Shown one piece after another: positions 1 through 8,123 of a stretch of DNA of 64,000 nt. Source of the stretch: Prauserella endophytica (GTDB lineage Bacteria; Actinomycetota; Actinomycetes; Mycobacteriales; Pseudonocardiaceae); assembly GCF_005146945.1 (NCBI RefSeq), contig NZ_SWMS01000012.1, positions 62,001 to 126,000 of the forward strand, given 5' to 3'. Positions within the stretch are counted from its first letter, which is position 1. Every line of letters starts with the position of its first letter. The notes under the pieces were generated by a model that searched no databases, had not been told where the DNA came from, and was given only the letters and a program-made list of their open reading frames with translations. A program made the translations under genes and the position numbers.

Positions 1-26
1 ATCCCGCAACCGCAGCCGAACTACAC

Positions 27-46
27 AGAATTTCTCACAAAATTCT
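27..46. other. Short A/T-rich inverted repeat left of the kinase gene
   Basis: Arms AGAATTT (27-33) and AAATTCT (40-46) are perfect complements with a 6-nt loop. The first 63 bases hold no gene. The repeat lies just after the 3' end of the leftward kinase gene, so it could be a weak terminator or an operator of a gene outside the window. There is no T-run to support a terminator strongly. Confidence 0.25.
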
Positions 47-63
47 ACACGATCAAACAGAAG

Positions 64-1497
64 TCAGCCCGGGACGCCCGGCAGGCGGATCGTCATCAGC
101 GCTCCACCTGCCTCGCTGCGGCCGGCATAGACGGCACCGCCGTGCCGTTCGGTCGCCTGTTTGACGATCGCCAGCCCGAGCCCGGAGCCGGGCAGCGTGC
201 GGGCCTCGGAGGAGCGGTAGAAGCGTTCGAACACCTTCGGCAGGTCCTCGTCCGCGATGCCGGGGCCCGCGTCGGAGACCTCGATCACGGCGGTCCCGTC
301 GCCGAGCGCGCGGAGCCGGACCTGCACCGTGGAGCCCTCGGGCGAGAACTTGACCGCGTTGTCGAGCAGGTTCAGCACCGCCCGTTCCAGCACGGCCGGG
401 TCACCCGCGAGCACCCACGGTTCGAGCGTGACGTCGAACTCGGTCTCGCCCGCCCGGCGCCGCGCACGGTCGAGGGCACGCTCGACCACCTCGGCGAGGT
501 CGACGCGCTCGTTCTCGATCCTCGGCTCGCTCTCGCGGGCGAGTTCCACGAGGTCGCCGATCAGCTGCGTCAGCTCGTCGAGCTGGCCACGGATGTCGGC
601 CTCCATCTCAACCCTGTCGCGCTCGGCCAGCGGCCGTGCGCCTTCCCGGCTCGTGGCGAGGAGCAGCTCCAGGTTGGTGCGCAACGACGTCAACGGCGTC
701 CGTAGCTCATGCCCGGCGTCGGCGACGAGCTGACGTTGCCGCTCCTGCGAGTCGGCGACGGCCGCGAGCATGGTGTTGAAGCTGTGGGTCAGCCGCGACA
801 GCTCGTCGTCGCCGGTCACCGGGATCGGCCGGAGGTCCATCGTGCGGGCGACGCGCTCGGTCGCGGAGGTGAGCCGCTCGACCGGACGCAGGCCGGCGCG
901 GGCGACCGCGGTACCGGCCGCGGCGGCGACGACGATTCCCGCCCCGCCGAACAGGAAGAGCACGAGCGACAGCTCCGCAAGCGTTCGCTTCGTGGGCGCA
1001 AGCGATTGCGCGAGGACGAGCGCCTGCCCTGGCCCCGAGGGCAGGGCGACCACGCGCATGTCGGTCGCGGTGTCGGTGCGCAGCGACGACTCGGCGGTGC
1101 CGACCGCCACGGCGCGCTCGGCGTCACCGACGGGCGGCGGCTCGCCACGCTCAGGCCAGGTGAGGCCAGCGCCGGCCTGGAGCAGGCCGATGTCGATGTC
1201 GCTGCTCACCAGCAGCGCGGCCGGCACCTCCCGGAACTGGGCCTGGACGGGGACGCTGGTCACCGCGGCGTTGGCCCGCTCGATGAGGCTGTCGTCGAAC
1301 TGCTGGTAGAGGTTGCCGCGCACGGTGAGGTAGGCGACGAGCGAGACGAGGGCGACCGCGCCGCCGACGCAGCTGGCCGCGAGCAGCATGACCCGCGTAC
1401 GCAGCGAGAATCGGCGCGGACTTTCGGCTTTCTTCGGCGGGTGCGACTGGGGTGGTTCGACACCGGGAACGGCGGACATGGGTGGTGCCTGTGTCAC
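64..1497 (-). CDS. Sensor histidine kinase, MprB-like
   Basis: Membrane sensor kinase of an OmpR-type two-component pair. It has two membrane segments (about residues 36-57 and 174-197) flanking an extracytoplasmic sensor, then a HAMP linker. A HisKA domain carries the phospho-acceptor His in [12 protein letters not shown]. The HATPase_c domain has the N box [14 protein letters not shown]1 DAGPGIAD and G2 GSGLGLAIV, so it looks catalytically complete. The start is a GTG whose bases overlap the TGA stop of the response regulator (GTGA), so the two genes are translationally coupled. The architecture and length (477 aa) match mycobacterial MprB-like kinases. The signal sensed is not visible in the sequence. 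Confidence 0.93.
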   Translation of the reverse strand: MTQAPPMSAVPGVEPPQSHPPKKAESPRRFSLRTRVMLLAASCVGGAVALVSLVAYLTVRGNLYQQFDDSLIERANAAVTSVPVQAQFREVPAALLVSSDIDIGLLQAGAGLTWPERGEPPPVGDAERAVAVGTAESSLRTDTATDMRVVALPSGPGQALVLAQSLAPTKRTLAELSLVLFLFGGAGIVVAAAAGTAVARAGLRPVERLTSATERVARTMDLRPIPVTGDDELSRLTHSFNTMLAAVADSQERQRQLVADAGHELRTPLTSLRTNLELLLATSREGARPLAERDRVEMEADIRGQLDELTQLIGDLVELARESEPRIENERVDLAEVVERALDRARRRAGETEFDVTLEPWVLAGDPAVLERAVLNLLDNAVKFSPEGSTVQVRLRALGDGTAVIEVSDAGPGIADEDLPKVFERFYRSSEARTLPGSGLGLAIVKQATERHGGAVYAGRSEAGGALMTIRLPGVPG

Positions 1498-2186
1498 GGT
1501 GGGGTCTCTCGCAGCACGTAGCCGACGCCGCGCACCGTGTGGATCAGCCGGGGCTCACCCTCGGCCTCGGTCTTGCGCCGCAGATAGCCGACGTAGACCT
1601 CCAGGGCGTTGCCCGAGGTGGGGAAGTCGTAGCCCCACACCTCCTCCAGGATGCGGCTGCGCGTGAGCACGTGCTTCGGATAGGACATGAACAGCTCGAG
1701 CAGGGCGAACTCGGTGCGGGTCAGGCTGATCGGCCGCTCGCCCCTGCGCACCTCGCGGGTGCCGGGGTCCAGGGTGAGGTCGGAGAACGACAGCACCTCG
1801 GAGTGCTGCGAGTTCTGCGACTCCGCACTGGCGCGACGCAGGAGTGCGCGCAGCCTGGCGAGCAGTTCCTCCAGTGCGAAGGGCTTGGGCAGGTAGTCGT
1901 CGGCGCCCGCGTCGAGCCCGGAGACGCGATCGGAAACGGTGTCCCGCGCCGTGAGCACCAGAATCGGCAGGTCGTCGCCGGTGCTACGCAGCCTGCGGGC
2001 GACCTCGAGGCCGTCGAGCCGGGGCATCATGACGTCGAGCACCATGGCGTCCGGCCGGTCACCGGTCACCTTCTCCAGCGCCTGCGCTCCGTCGCTGGCG
2101 ACGTCGACCTGGTAGCCGTTGAACTCCAGTGACCGCCGCAGGGACTCGCGAACGGCCCGATCGTCGTCGACAACGAGAATGCGCAT
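1494..2186 (-). CDS. OmpR/PhoB-family response regulator, MprA-like
   Basis: DNA-binding response regulator that partners the overlapping kinase. The N-terminal receiver has the acidic pair in [10 protein letters not shown], the phospho-acceptor Asp in [12 protein letters not shown] and the conserved Lys in YLPKPF. The C-terminal winged helix shows the family pattern [12 protein letters not shown] and ends [10 protein letters not shown]. The 230-aa length is typical. It is first in a two-gene operon, with the kinase following by GTGA overlap. A 7-bp inverted repeat directly upstream (2191-2218) is a candidate autoregulatory site. Confidence 0.94.
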   Translation of the reverse strand: MRILVVDDDRAVRESLRRSLEFNGYQVDVASDGAQALEKVTGDRPDAMVLDVMMPRLDGLEVARRLRSTGDDLPILVLTARDTVSDRVSGLDAGADDYLPKPFALEELLARLRALLRRASAESQNSQHSEVLSFSDLTLDPGTREVRRGERPISLTRTEFALLELFMSYPKHVLTRSRILEEVWGYDFPTSGNALEVYVGYLRRKTEAEGEPRLIHTVRGVGYVLRETPP

Positions 2187-2190
2187 GGGA

Positions 2191-2218
2191 ACAGTCTTAC
2201 CGCTTGAGCTGAGACTGT
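2191..2218. promoter_or_regulatory. Inverted repeat upstream of the response regulator
   Basis: Arms ACAGTCT (2191-2197) and AGACTGT (2212-2218) are perfectly complementary, 14 nt apart, immediately ahead of the response-regulator ATG at 2186. Its position suggests an operator, possibly for autoregulation; it could also be a hairpin in the leader. Binding is inferred only. Confidence 0.35.
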
Positions 2219-2231
2219 CCTTAACGCGGCG

Positions 2232-2882
2232 TCACTCGACCAGGCCACCCCGGTAGGCCAGCAGGGCGGCCTGGACGCGGTTGGCCGCGCCGATCTTGGA
2301 GAGCACGGCCGAGACGTAGCCCTTCACGGTGGCCTCGGAGAGGTGCAGCGACCCGCCGATTTCGGCGTTGGACAGTCCCTGGCCGATGAGCCCAACCACC
2401 TCGCGCTCGCGCTCGGAGAGCGAGGCCAGCAGCTTGCGAGCGGGAGCGGCGGCACGCTGCTCGTCGCGGTGGGCGTTGACCATGCGAGCGGCGACGCTGG
2501 GGTCGAGCACGGCCCCGCCGCGGGCCAGGTCGCGCACGGCCCGCACCAGCACGGCGGGCTCGATGTCCTTCAGCAGGAACCCGTTGGCGCCGAAGCTCAG
2601 GGCGAGGCTGACGTAGGAGTCGACGTCGAAGGTGGTGAGCATCGCCACCCGCGGCGGCGCCGGCAACGCCTGGATCGCCCGCAACGCCCGGATACCGTCG
2701 TCGGGGGCGCGCATCTTGATGTCGAGGAGGGCGACGTCGGGCTGGTAGCGCCGGGCGGTCTCCACGGCCGATCTGCCGTCAACGGCCTCCCCGACGACCT
2801 CGATGTCCGGCGCGACGGACATCATCGCCCGCAACCCCGACCGGACCAGTTCCTCGTCGTCGGCGAACATGACCTTGATCAA
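2232..2882 (-). CDS. NarL/LuxR-family response regulator (orphan)
   Basis: Receiver domain (VMFADDEELVRSG, phospho-acceptor in DVALLDIKM, Lys in FLLKDIEP) followed by a LuxR-type helix-turn-helix (LSEREREVVGLIGQGLSNAE, then LHLSEATVKGYVSAVLSKI). I place the start at a TTG (2882-2880), because GGAGG lies 6 nt upstream and translation from there gives MIKVMFADDEE, the usual family beginning; an in-frame ATG at 2906 would add eight unusual residues. No histidine kinase is adjacent, so the partner is elsewhere or lost. The MprB-like kinase nearby belongs to the OmpR-type regulator. Confidence 0.92.
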   Translation of the reverse strand: MIKVMFADDEELVRSGLRAMMSVAPDIEVVGEAVDGRSAVETARRYQPDVALLDIKMRAPDDGIRALRAIQALPAPPRVAMLTTFDVDSYVSLALSFGANGFLLKDIEPAVLVRAVRDLARGGAVLDPSVAARMVNAHRDEQRAAAPARKLLASLSEREREVVGLIGQGLSNAEIGGSLHLSEATVKGYVSAVLSKIGAANRVQAALLAYRGGLVE

Positions 2883-2915
2883 CCGATGCCTCCGCGCCGC
2901 GTCCAAGGGGCTAGT

Positions 2916-2936
2916 TACCCACTGGTAGTCTGGGTA
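2916..2936. promoter_or_regulatory. Small inverted repeat TACCCA/TGGGTA ahead of the NarL-type regulator
   Basis: TACCCA (2916-2921) and TGGGTA (2931-2936) form a 6-bp inverted repeat about 35 nt upstream of the regulator's TTG start. NarL-type proteins often bind paired heptamers beginning TAC, so this is a plausible autoregulatory site. The evidence is only position and symmetry. Confidence 0.25.
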
Positions 2937-3020
2937 TTACAGTGAGCAACTCGCGCGTAGTCAAGGTCCGCCTCACCCACGCGCGGCCGGTACGGCTAAG
3001 CTAAGGCCCGAGCACGACCA

Positions 3021-3093
3021 GCCTCCGTAGCTCAGGGGATAGAGCACCGCTCTCCTAAAGCGGGTGTCGCAGGTTCGAATCCTGCCGGGGGCG
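3021..3093 (+). tRNA. tRNA-Arg (anticodon CCT)
   Basis: A full cloverleaf can be folded: acceptor stem GCCTCCG (3021-3027) pairs with CGGGGGC (3086-3092) with one G-T pair. The anticodon stem CCGCT/AGCGG encloses loop CTCCTAA (anticodon CCT, Arg). The T arm is GCAGG-TTCGAAT-CCTGC. CCA is not encoded. Bases 3052-3094, from the anticodon loop to the 3' end, are repeated exactly at 17803-17845, so this gene is the integration target of the adjacent element and is kept intact at the left junction. Confidence 0.97.
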
Positions 3094-3094
3094 C
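3052..3094 (+). repeat. attL core, 43-bp direct repeat within the tRNA 3' part
   Basis: 43 bases from the anticodon loop through the last tRNA base are identical to 17803-17845; sequence diverges immediately on both sides. This is the classic footprint of tyrosine-integrase insertion into a tRNA gene. The left copy completes a functional tRNA; the integrase gene starts 80 bp to its right. Confidence 0.95.
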
Positions 3095-3173
3095 CCAGGT
3101 CAGAGGCCCTTTTTGCAGGCCAGAGCCGATTCGCGTGGTGCCGTACGTGGTGCGAGTACCGTATTCTCGCACC

Positions 3174-4724
3174 ATGACGGGCACCAGGTCGGCGCGTCAG
3201 AAGCGCCAGCGAGGCGAGGTAGAGCGGCTACCGAGCGGGGCACTCCGCGTCAAGGTCTACGCGGGTGTTGACCCGTTGAGCGGCCGTCGTCACTACCTGC
3301 GCGAGACCGTTCCTGCCGGACCGAAGGCTGAGGACGAAGCGGAGAAGGTCCGCATCCGGCTCGTCAACGAGGTCAACGAGCGGCGCAACCCGCGCACGAG
3401 CGCGACCGTGAACCAGCTCATGGACCGCTACCTTGAGCTGCTCGACGTCGACACCACGACCCGCCAGCGGTACGAGGGCGTTATCCGCACCCACGTGCGT
3501 CCGCTGATCGGCAAGCTGCCGCTGTCACGACTCGACGCCGAGACGTTCGACTCCTTCTACAAGACGCTCCGGACCTGCCGCGCGCACTGCGGAGGCCGCA
3601 AGTTCGTTGAGCACCAAACTCAGGGCGAGCACAACTGCACCGAGAAGTGCCGACCCCACCAGTGCAAGCCCCTGTCCCTCGGGACCATTCGGAAGATCCA
3701 CTGGTGCTTGAGCGGCGCATTCAAGGACGCGCTGCGCTGGAAGTGGATCACGATCAACCCGCTGGACCAGGCAGACGCGCCCAAAGGACCCACACCCGAC
3801 CCCAAGCCGCCGACGCCAGCAGAGGCCGCCGCGATCATCAACGAGGCGTTCAAAGACCTTCGCTGGGGCATGTTCGTCTGGCTCGCGATGACGACCGGCG
3901 CCCGCCGAGGAGAGCTGTGTGCGCTCCTCTGGGATCGGATCGACCTAGACAACGCCGTTCTGTGGATTCGCGGCAGCATCGCACAAGATGGGCCGCGCAC
4001 ATGGGAGAAGGACACCAAGACGCACCAGCAACGGCGAATCGCCCTCGACGCGGAGACGGTCGGACTCTTGCGCGCCTACCGCCAGTGCTGTGACGCGGAA
4101 GCTGCGCTTGTCGGAACAACCCTCGCGAAGACCGGCCGCGTCTTCTCCCCCTCAGTAGATCATTCGACGTGGCTGAAGCCCTCGACCGTCTCGCAGCGGT
4201 ACCGGCGAATGTGCGAGAAGCTCGGCTGGGACATGCACCTTCACCAACTCCGCCACTACTCGGCAACGGAACTCATCTCGTCCGGCGTCGACGTGCGCAC
4301 AGTCGCCGGTCGTCTCGGTCACGGAGGCGGCGGCGCAACCACCCTCCGCGTCTACTCGGCATGGGTCGCAGAGGCCGACCAGCGTGCAGCGGGCAAGTTC
4401 ACCGGCCGTATGCCGCAGGCGCCGATCGCGATTGACGCTTCAGGCAATCCCAACTCCACGCTCGAACCCGAAGCCACCAACCCTTATCAGAAGATCGCTG
4501 CGGACCTTCGCGGCGCGATCATGGCAGGCGTGCTACGCGTCGGCGACCCGCTGCCGCCGGTTGCTGAGCTCGCCAACCGGTACCACGTCAGCGTGGGTAC
4601 GGCATACCGCGCCATCGCGGAACTTAAGGCCTCCGGACTTATCACAGTCCGCCGGGGCAAACGCGCCGTGGTAACTCAGACCCAAGACCTAGCCGATGCG
4701 GCAATTATCGAACTTCCACGCTGA
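3174..4724 (+). CDS. int: Tyrosine integrase with C-terminal GntR-type DNA-binding domain
   Basis: Site-specific recombinase of the element. From the ATG at 3174 the protein has an N-terminal arm-binding region, a core-binding domain interrupted by a Cys/His-rich insert (about residues 135-164, Cys and His spaced like a small zinc site), and a catalytic domain. Catalytic residues visible are Arg in GARRGEL (about 244), HxxR in LHQLRHY, His in GRLGHGGG and the nucleophile in LRVYSAW. After the catalytic domain, about residues 435-500 form a winged helix of the GntR type (YQKIAADLRGAIMAG, LPPVAELANRYHVSVGTAYR, then a wing SGLITVRRGK), which is unusual for an integrase. The gene reads away from the tRNA. 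An in-frame upstream start at 3135 is possible but adds residues not seen in the family. Confidence 0.95.
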   Translation: MTGTRSARQKRQRGEVERLPSGALRVKVYAGVDPLSGRRHYLRETVPAGPKAEDEAEKVRIRLVNEVNERRNPRTSATVNQLMDRYLELLDVDTTTRQRYEGVIRTHVRPLIGKLPLSRLDAETFDSFYKTLRTCRAHCGGRKFVEHQTQGEHNCTEKCRPHQCKPLSLGTIRKIHWCLSGAFKDALRWKWITINPLDQADAPKGPTPDPKPPTPAEAAAIINEAFKDLRWGMFVWLAMTTGARRGELCALLWDRIDLDNAVLWIRGSIAQDGPRTWEKDTKTHQQRRIALDAETVGLLRAYRQCCDAEAALVGTTLAKTGRVFSPSVDHSTWLKPSTVSQRYRRMCEKLGWDMHLHQLRHYSATELISSGVDVRTVAGRLGHGGGGATTLRVYSAWVAEADQRAAGKFTGRMPQAPIAIDASGNPNSTLEPEATNPYQKIAADLRGAIMAGVLRVGDPLPPVAELANRYHVSVGTAYRAIAELKASGLITVRRGKRAVVTQTQDLADAAIIELPR

Positions 4725-5007
4725 ACCCTGGCGTTGCGCAGCTCTCATTTACAGGATGCCGATCGGTCCTAATGGCCTCACCCAAGCCACCAGGGCCGAG
4801 AATCCTTGGTCGTAGACAAAGCTTGATGCGTATCGGCACATGACAGGTCGCGAACCCCCACTTAAAGGCCCGCCGCGACCGCTCCCCTCGACACACGCAC
4901 GACAGGACGCACCCGTCTGGTAACAGAACACACACCTCGGACCGATAGCACATCAGCCAAGCGCTGGTATCCGCCAGCAAATTGCAAAGAAGCTGAAAAG
5001 AGTGTGA
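4725..5007. other. Intergenic stretch without a gene
   Basis: 283 bases between the integrase and the cargo ATPase. Composition falls from about 65% to about 50% G+C across it. I found no convincing ORF, hairpin or promoter pair; it presumably holds the promoter of the ATPase gene and marks the junction of the cargo. Confidence 0.4.
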
Positions 5008-7647
5008 ATGATTGCCGACGTCGACCAATTGCCTGAAGGATCAACTTGGTTCCGATGTGCGTTGCAGGTTAATCCCTTCACCTACGTCCAGAGGTACGGA
5101 AAGGCCAATACGCCTACTTTGGACGAAGAGACATACAATAATTCACTCGTAGACGCACTCCTAGAGAACTCAATCTCAGTGATAGGAATAACCGACCACT
5201 GGTGTATTGACTCTGGAAGCACTCTGCGATCTCTGGCGTCAGAAGCCGGAATAACGGTATTTCCCGGGTTTGAAGCGACAGCGAAAGACGGAGTACACCT
5301 CCTCGTATTGTTCGACCCCGCAGCAAACGCAGCTAATATAAATCGCATAATCGGCGAGTGCGGCATCCCCGCAGATTGCCGTGATGCGAGGCCTGGCAAG
5401 CTCGATACACAAGAGATGCTTGCAGCTGCCGAATCGTGGAATGCAGTGGTTATCGGCGCACACGTCACCAGCGGTGGCGGGTTACTAGTAAAGCTCACCG
5501 GCCAGTCAGCTATTCAAGCTTGGACCGATCCCCGACTTCATGCAGCTGCCCTGGGGGGCGGGACTCTCAAACAAGCTCATTCTGAAATAATCAACAATAG
5601 GTCTGCCGCTTACAAGCGAGACCATCCTATAGCGATACTCCGAGCAGCCGATATAAATAGCCCGGACGACCTCCGCAAATCCGGAAGCACCTGCTGGATC
5701 AAGCTGTCCAGTCCAACTGTCACCGGTTTGGACCTCGCGTTTCGAACTCCCAAGACTCGCGTTCGCACAGACGACCCACAAGTGACAGCGCATTCTCGCT
5801 TTATCGGAATGGATTGGACTGGAGGCTTCCTTGATGGTGTCAGAGTGCGGTTTAACGAATCATTGAACGTTCTAATCGGTGGACGCGGCTCGGGAAAGTC
5901 CACAATAATTGAGAGCCTGCGATATGTCTTAGGCATCCCCCCGCTTGCCAAGACCTCGAAAAATGAACATGACGCAATGATTAAGAACGTCCTTGGCTCT
6001 GGCACAAAAATCCAATTACATGTGCAGCTGCGAACACCTGCGGTTGATAACTTCCTAGTTGAACGAATTGTCGGAAGCCCCCCAGTTGTTCGGGACTCAC
6101 TTGGCACCATACTTAGTTCCAAACCATCGGATCTCCTTGACCACGCGGACGTCTTCGGACAGCGAGAACTCGCGGAGCTAGCGAGAGATTCCGAACTACT
6201 CACGGAGCTACTTGCCCGGTACCTGCCTAAAGGCCTCGACGCTGACGGCGAAACCGCTCGCACACGTGCTGACCTTGAACGGTCGCGGACAGACATCCTT
6301 CGATGCAGGGAGGGTATGGCAATACTCGAGCGTGAGATCTCACAGATTCCGATTCTTGACGAGCGCCTCGCGCGTTTTGATGCCGCCGGTGTCGGGGACA
6401 AGCTAGAAGCGCAGGACAAGGCCCAGCATGAAGAACAGTTACTAAAGCGCGCAGTCGATTCGCTCGGTCCGATCGATTGGCAAGGCTGGCAAGTTGAAAC
6501 AACCTATCTGGGCGACATGGAAGCAACCGATCTTCCACGACGTCCGCTCCTTCAGCAGGCGCAGCAAGTTCTCGACAGGTACAACAACGCCGTCGTGGCT
6601 GCCGCGCAGGCTGTCGAGTCAGCGCGGGTTCAGGCAAGAGCCGAACTTTCCGAGGTTCAGGAGAATTGGACCAGTGAAACCGAGCCCATCAGAAAAGAAC
6701 TGAACAAGGTCTTACGCCAGCTTCAGCCCGACGGCGTCGACGGGAGCGAGTATCTAAAACTTCGACGTCAGCTCAGCAGACTAAAGCCGAAGAAAGGAAA
6801 GTACGATCAGGCGAAGGAAGAACTGACCGACCTCAAAGCGAAGCGGGAAGAGCTTCTCATACAAGCTGAGGAACACCGAGCTGCACGGCTACGTGCGCTA
6901 AAGAGCGAAGCCAAAAAAGTCGGCAAAAGATTACCTGGAACCGTGCGGGCGACCGTAAACGATGGAGGCGACCGATCTGCACTCACAACGCTGATTGACA
7001 ACCGCGTTCGGGGGCGACTGGATCTCGTGCGCAATGCCATACACACAGATAGCCTCCTATCACCAAGAAGTCTAGCTACAACGATAAGAGGCGGAACGGC
7101 CGGCATACTCACGCGGTTTTTAGGCACAGTCACGCCCGCGCAGGCCAATACATTAGCAAAAGCTGACGAAGAAACACTGATGCTAATAGAGGAGGTGGAA
7201 CTCCCGATTAGCACGGATATTGAGTTGAATGTTGGAACTAAGGAATCCCCAGCATGGAGGGGTTTAGATCATCTATCGACCGGGCAAAAAGCTACAGCAC
7301 TGCTGCTACTTCTGATGCATCGAGGCGACGGGCCCCTTATTATTGATCAACCGGAGGACGACCTCGACAACAGATTCATCTACGATGATATAGTCCCTCG
7401 TATACGTGAGGCGAAAGACAACAGGCAGTTACTTTTCTCCACGCATAATGCGAATATTCCAGTACTTGGCGATGCTGACCAGATCATCTCACTAATAACG
7501 GAGGACGGCGACTCAGGAATAGCTGGTCGAGTAGTGGAAGACGGCCTAGGTTCAATTGACCATCCGTCCGTTCGGGCGATGGTGGAAGAGCTTTTAGAAG
7601 GCGGACGAGAGGCCTTCAATACACGACGTTATCTGTACGGGTTCTAA
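5008..7647 (+). CDS. PHP-domain / SMC-like ABC ATPase (TrlF-like), probable cargo or defence protein
   Basis: 879 aa. The N-terminal third resembles a PHP phosphoesterase: TDH (62-64), GFE (87-89), His97 and His152 in GAHVTSGGG. The first motif, normally HxH, reads QVN (20-22). From about 280 an ABC ATPase of the SMC/RecN type begins, with Walker A GGRGSGKST (291-299), a long charged helical insertion predicted as coiled coil (about 430-660), signature LSTGQ (about 755), Walker B LIIDQPEDD (about 776) and H-loop STHNAN (about 811). Proteins with this layout are called TrlF-like AAA ATPases in some annotation sets and are suspected in phage or plasmid conflict; that role is inference. The gene is notably A+T-richer than its neighbours (27 of 60 G+C at 5101-5160), which points to separate acquisition. 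It stands alone, with no adjacent methylase or effector. Confidence 0.85.
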   Translation: MIADVDQLPEGSTWFRCALQVNPFTYVQRYGKANTPTLDEETYNNSLVDALLENSISVIGITDHWCIDSGSTLRSLASEAGITVFPGFEATAKDGVHLLVLFDPAANAANINRIIGECGIPADCRDARPGKLDTQEMLAAAESWNAVVIGAHVTSGGGLLVKLTGQSAIQAWTDPRLHAAALGGGTLKQAHSEIINNRSAAYKRDHPIAILRAADINSPDDLRKSGSTCWIKLSSPTVTGLDLAFRTPKTRVRTDDPQVTAHSRFIGMDWTGGFLDGVRVRFNESLNVLIGGRGSGKSTIIESLRYVLGIPPLAKTSKNEHDAMIKNVLGSGTKIQLHVQLRTPAVDNFLVERIVGSPPVVRDSLGTILSSKPSDLLDHADVFGQRELAELARDSELLTELLARYLPKGLDADGETARTRADLERSRTDILRCREGMAILEREISQIPILDERLARFDAAGVGDKLEAQDKAQHEEQLLKRAVDSLGPIDWQGWQVETTYLGDMEATDLPRRPLLQQAQQVLDRYNNAVVAAAQAVESARVQARAELSEVQENWTSETEPIRKELNKVLRQLQPDGVDGSEYLKLRRQLSRLKPKKGKYDQAKEELTDLKAKREELLIQAEEHRAARLRALKSEAKKVGKRLPGTVRATVNDGGDRSALTTLIDNRVRGRLDLVRNAIHTDSLLSPRSLATTIRGGTAGILTRFLGTVTPAQANTLAKADEETLMLIEEVELPISTDIELNVGTKESPAWRGLDHLSTGQKATALLLLLMHRGDGPLIIDQPEDDLDNRFIYDDIVPRIREAKDNRQLLFSTHNANIPVLGDADQIISLITEDGDSGIAGRVVEDGLGSIDHPSVRAMVEELLEGGREAFNTRRYLYGF

Positions 7648-7667
7648 TAATATCCGAGCTGGAACGT

Positions 7668-7710
7668 TGGGTTACTTGATTACGATTCAGACCGCGTATC
7701 AGGTAACCCA
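7668..7710. terminator. Inverted repeat between convergent genes
   Basis: TGGGTTAC (7668-7675) and GTAACCCA (7703-7710) are perfect complements with a 27-nt loop. They lie between the 3' ends of the ATPase gene and the leftward cupin gene. The position suits a bidirectional terminator, but the loop is long and there is no T-run. Confidence 0.3.
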
Positions 7711-7766
7711 GCATCCAACGCCAACTGGGTACATTTCTCAGTTTCGCTGGTTTCCGCGATATCAGT

Positions 7767-8123
7767 TCACGAGGTCGGGGAAGATGGCCACCTGACGGTC
7801 ATAACCGTGGAGTCCTCGATTGCTTCCCATGAATGGTCGACTCCTGGGCCCCACATTGCGTAGTCGCCTTGTTGTGTGAAGGTTGCCGCGCCCTCAGTCG
7901 ACTCGACGCGGAAATGCCCGCCGATCAGCATCACAAGCGTCGTGCGTTGGTCGTCCGAGGTCCATTCCGGGCGCTTGTCGCCCTTGGGATGGTGCGCCCA
8001 CTTGACTTCTACGTCCTTGGTCGACCGGACTCCCTGCGAGGGGTCAATGAAGTGCCCGACGATCCAGCCGCGCGTGTCCGCGCCGTCTTCGGCGGCGTTC
8101 CCGGTGTGCCAACCTGTGGTCAC
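7767..8123 (-). CDS. Small cupin-fold protein
   Basis: 118 aa from a GTG (8123) that overlaps the stop of the preceding regulator (GTGA), with GGGAG five bases upstream. An in-frame ATG at 8135 is an alternative start. The segment KWAHHPKGDKRPEW, then LVMLIGGHFRVE and YAMWGPGVDHSW, shows the Gly/His pattern of a single-domain cupin. Such proteins are often found behind large XRE/NUDIX-like regulators in actinobacterial elements and are sometimes mislabelled signal peptidase. It is third in the operon 10102 to 7767. A ligand-sensing role is a guess. Confidence 0.75.
   Translation of the reverse strand: MTTGWHTGNAAEDGADTRGWIVGHFIDPSQGVRSTKDVEVKWAHHPKGDKRPEWTSDDQRTTLVMLIGGHFRVESTEGAATFTQQGDYAMWGPGVDHSWEAIEDSTVMTVRWPSSPTS

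Noticed and set aside
5008-7647. Condensin/Wadjet-type SMC protein
   Set aside because: It has a PHP-like N-terminus, and the kleisin, WHD and toprim partner genes of those systems are absent.
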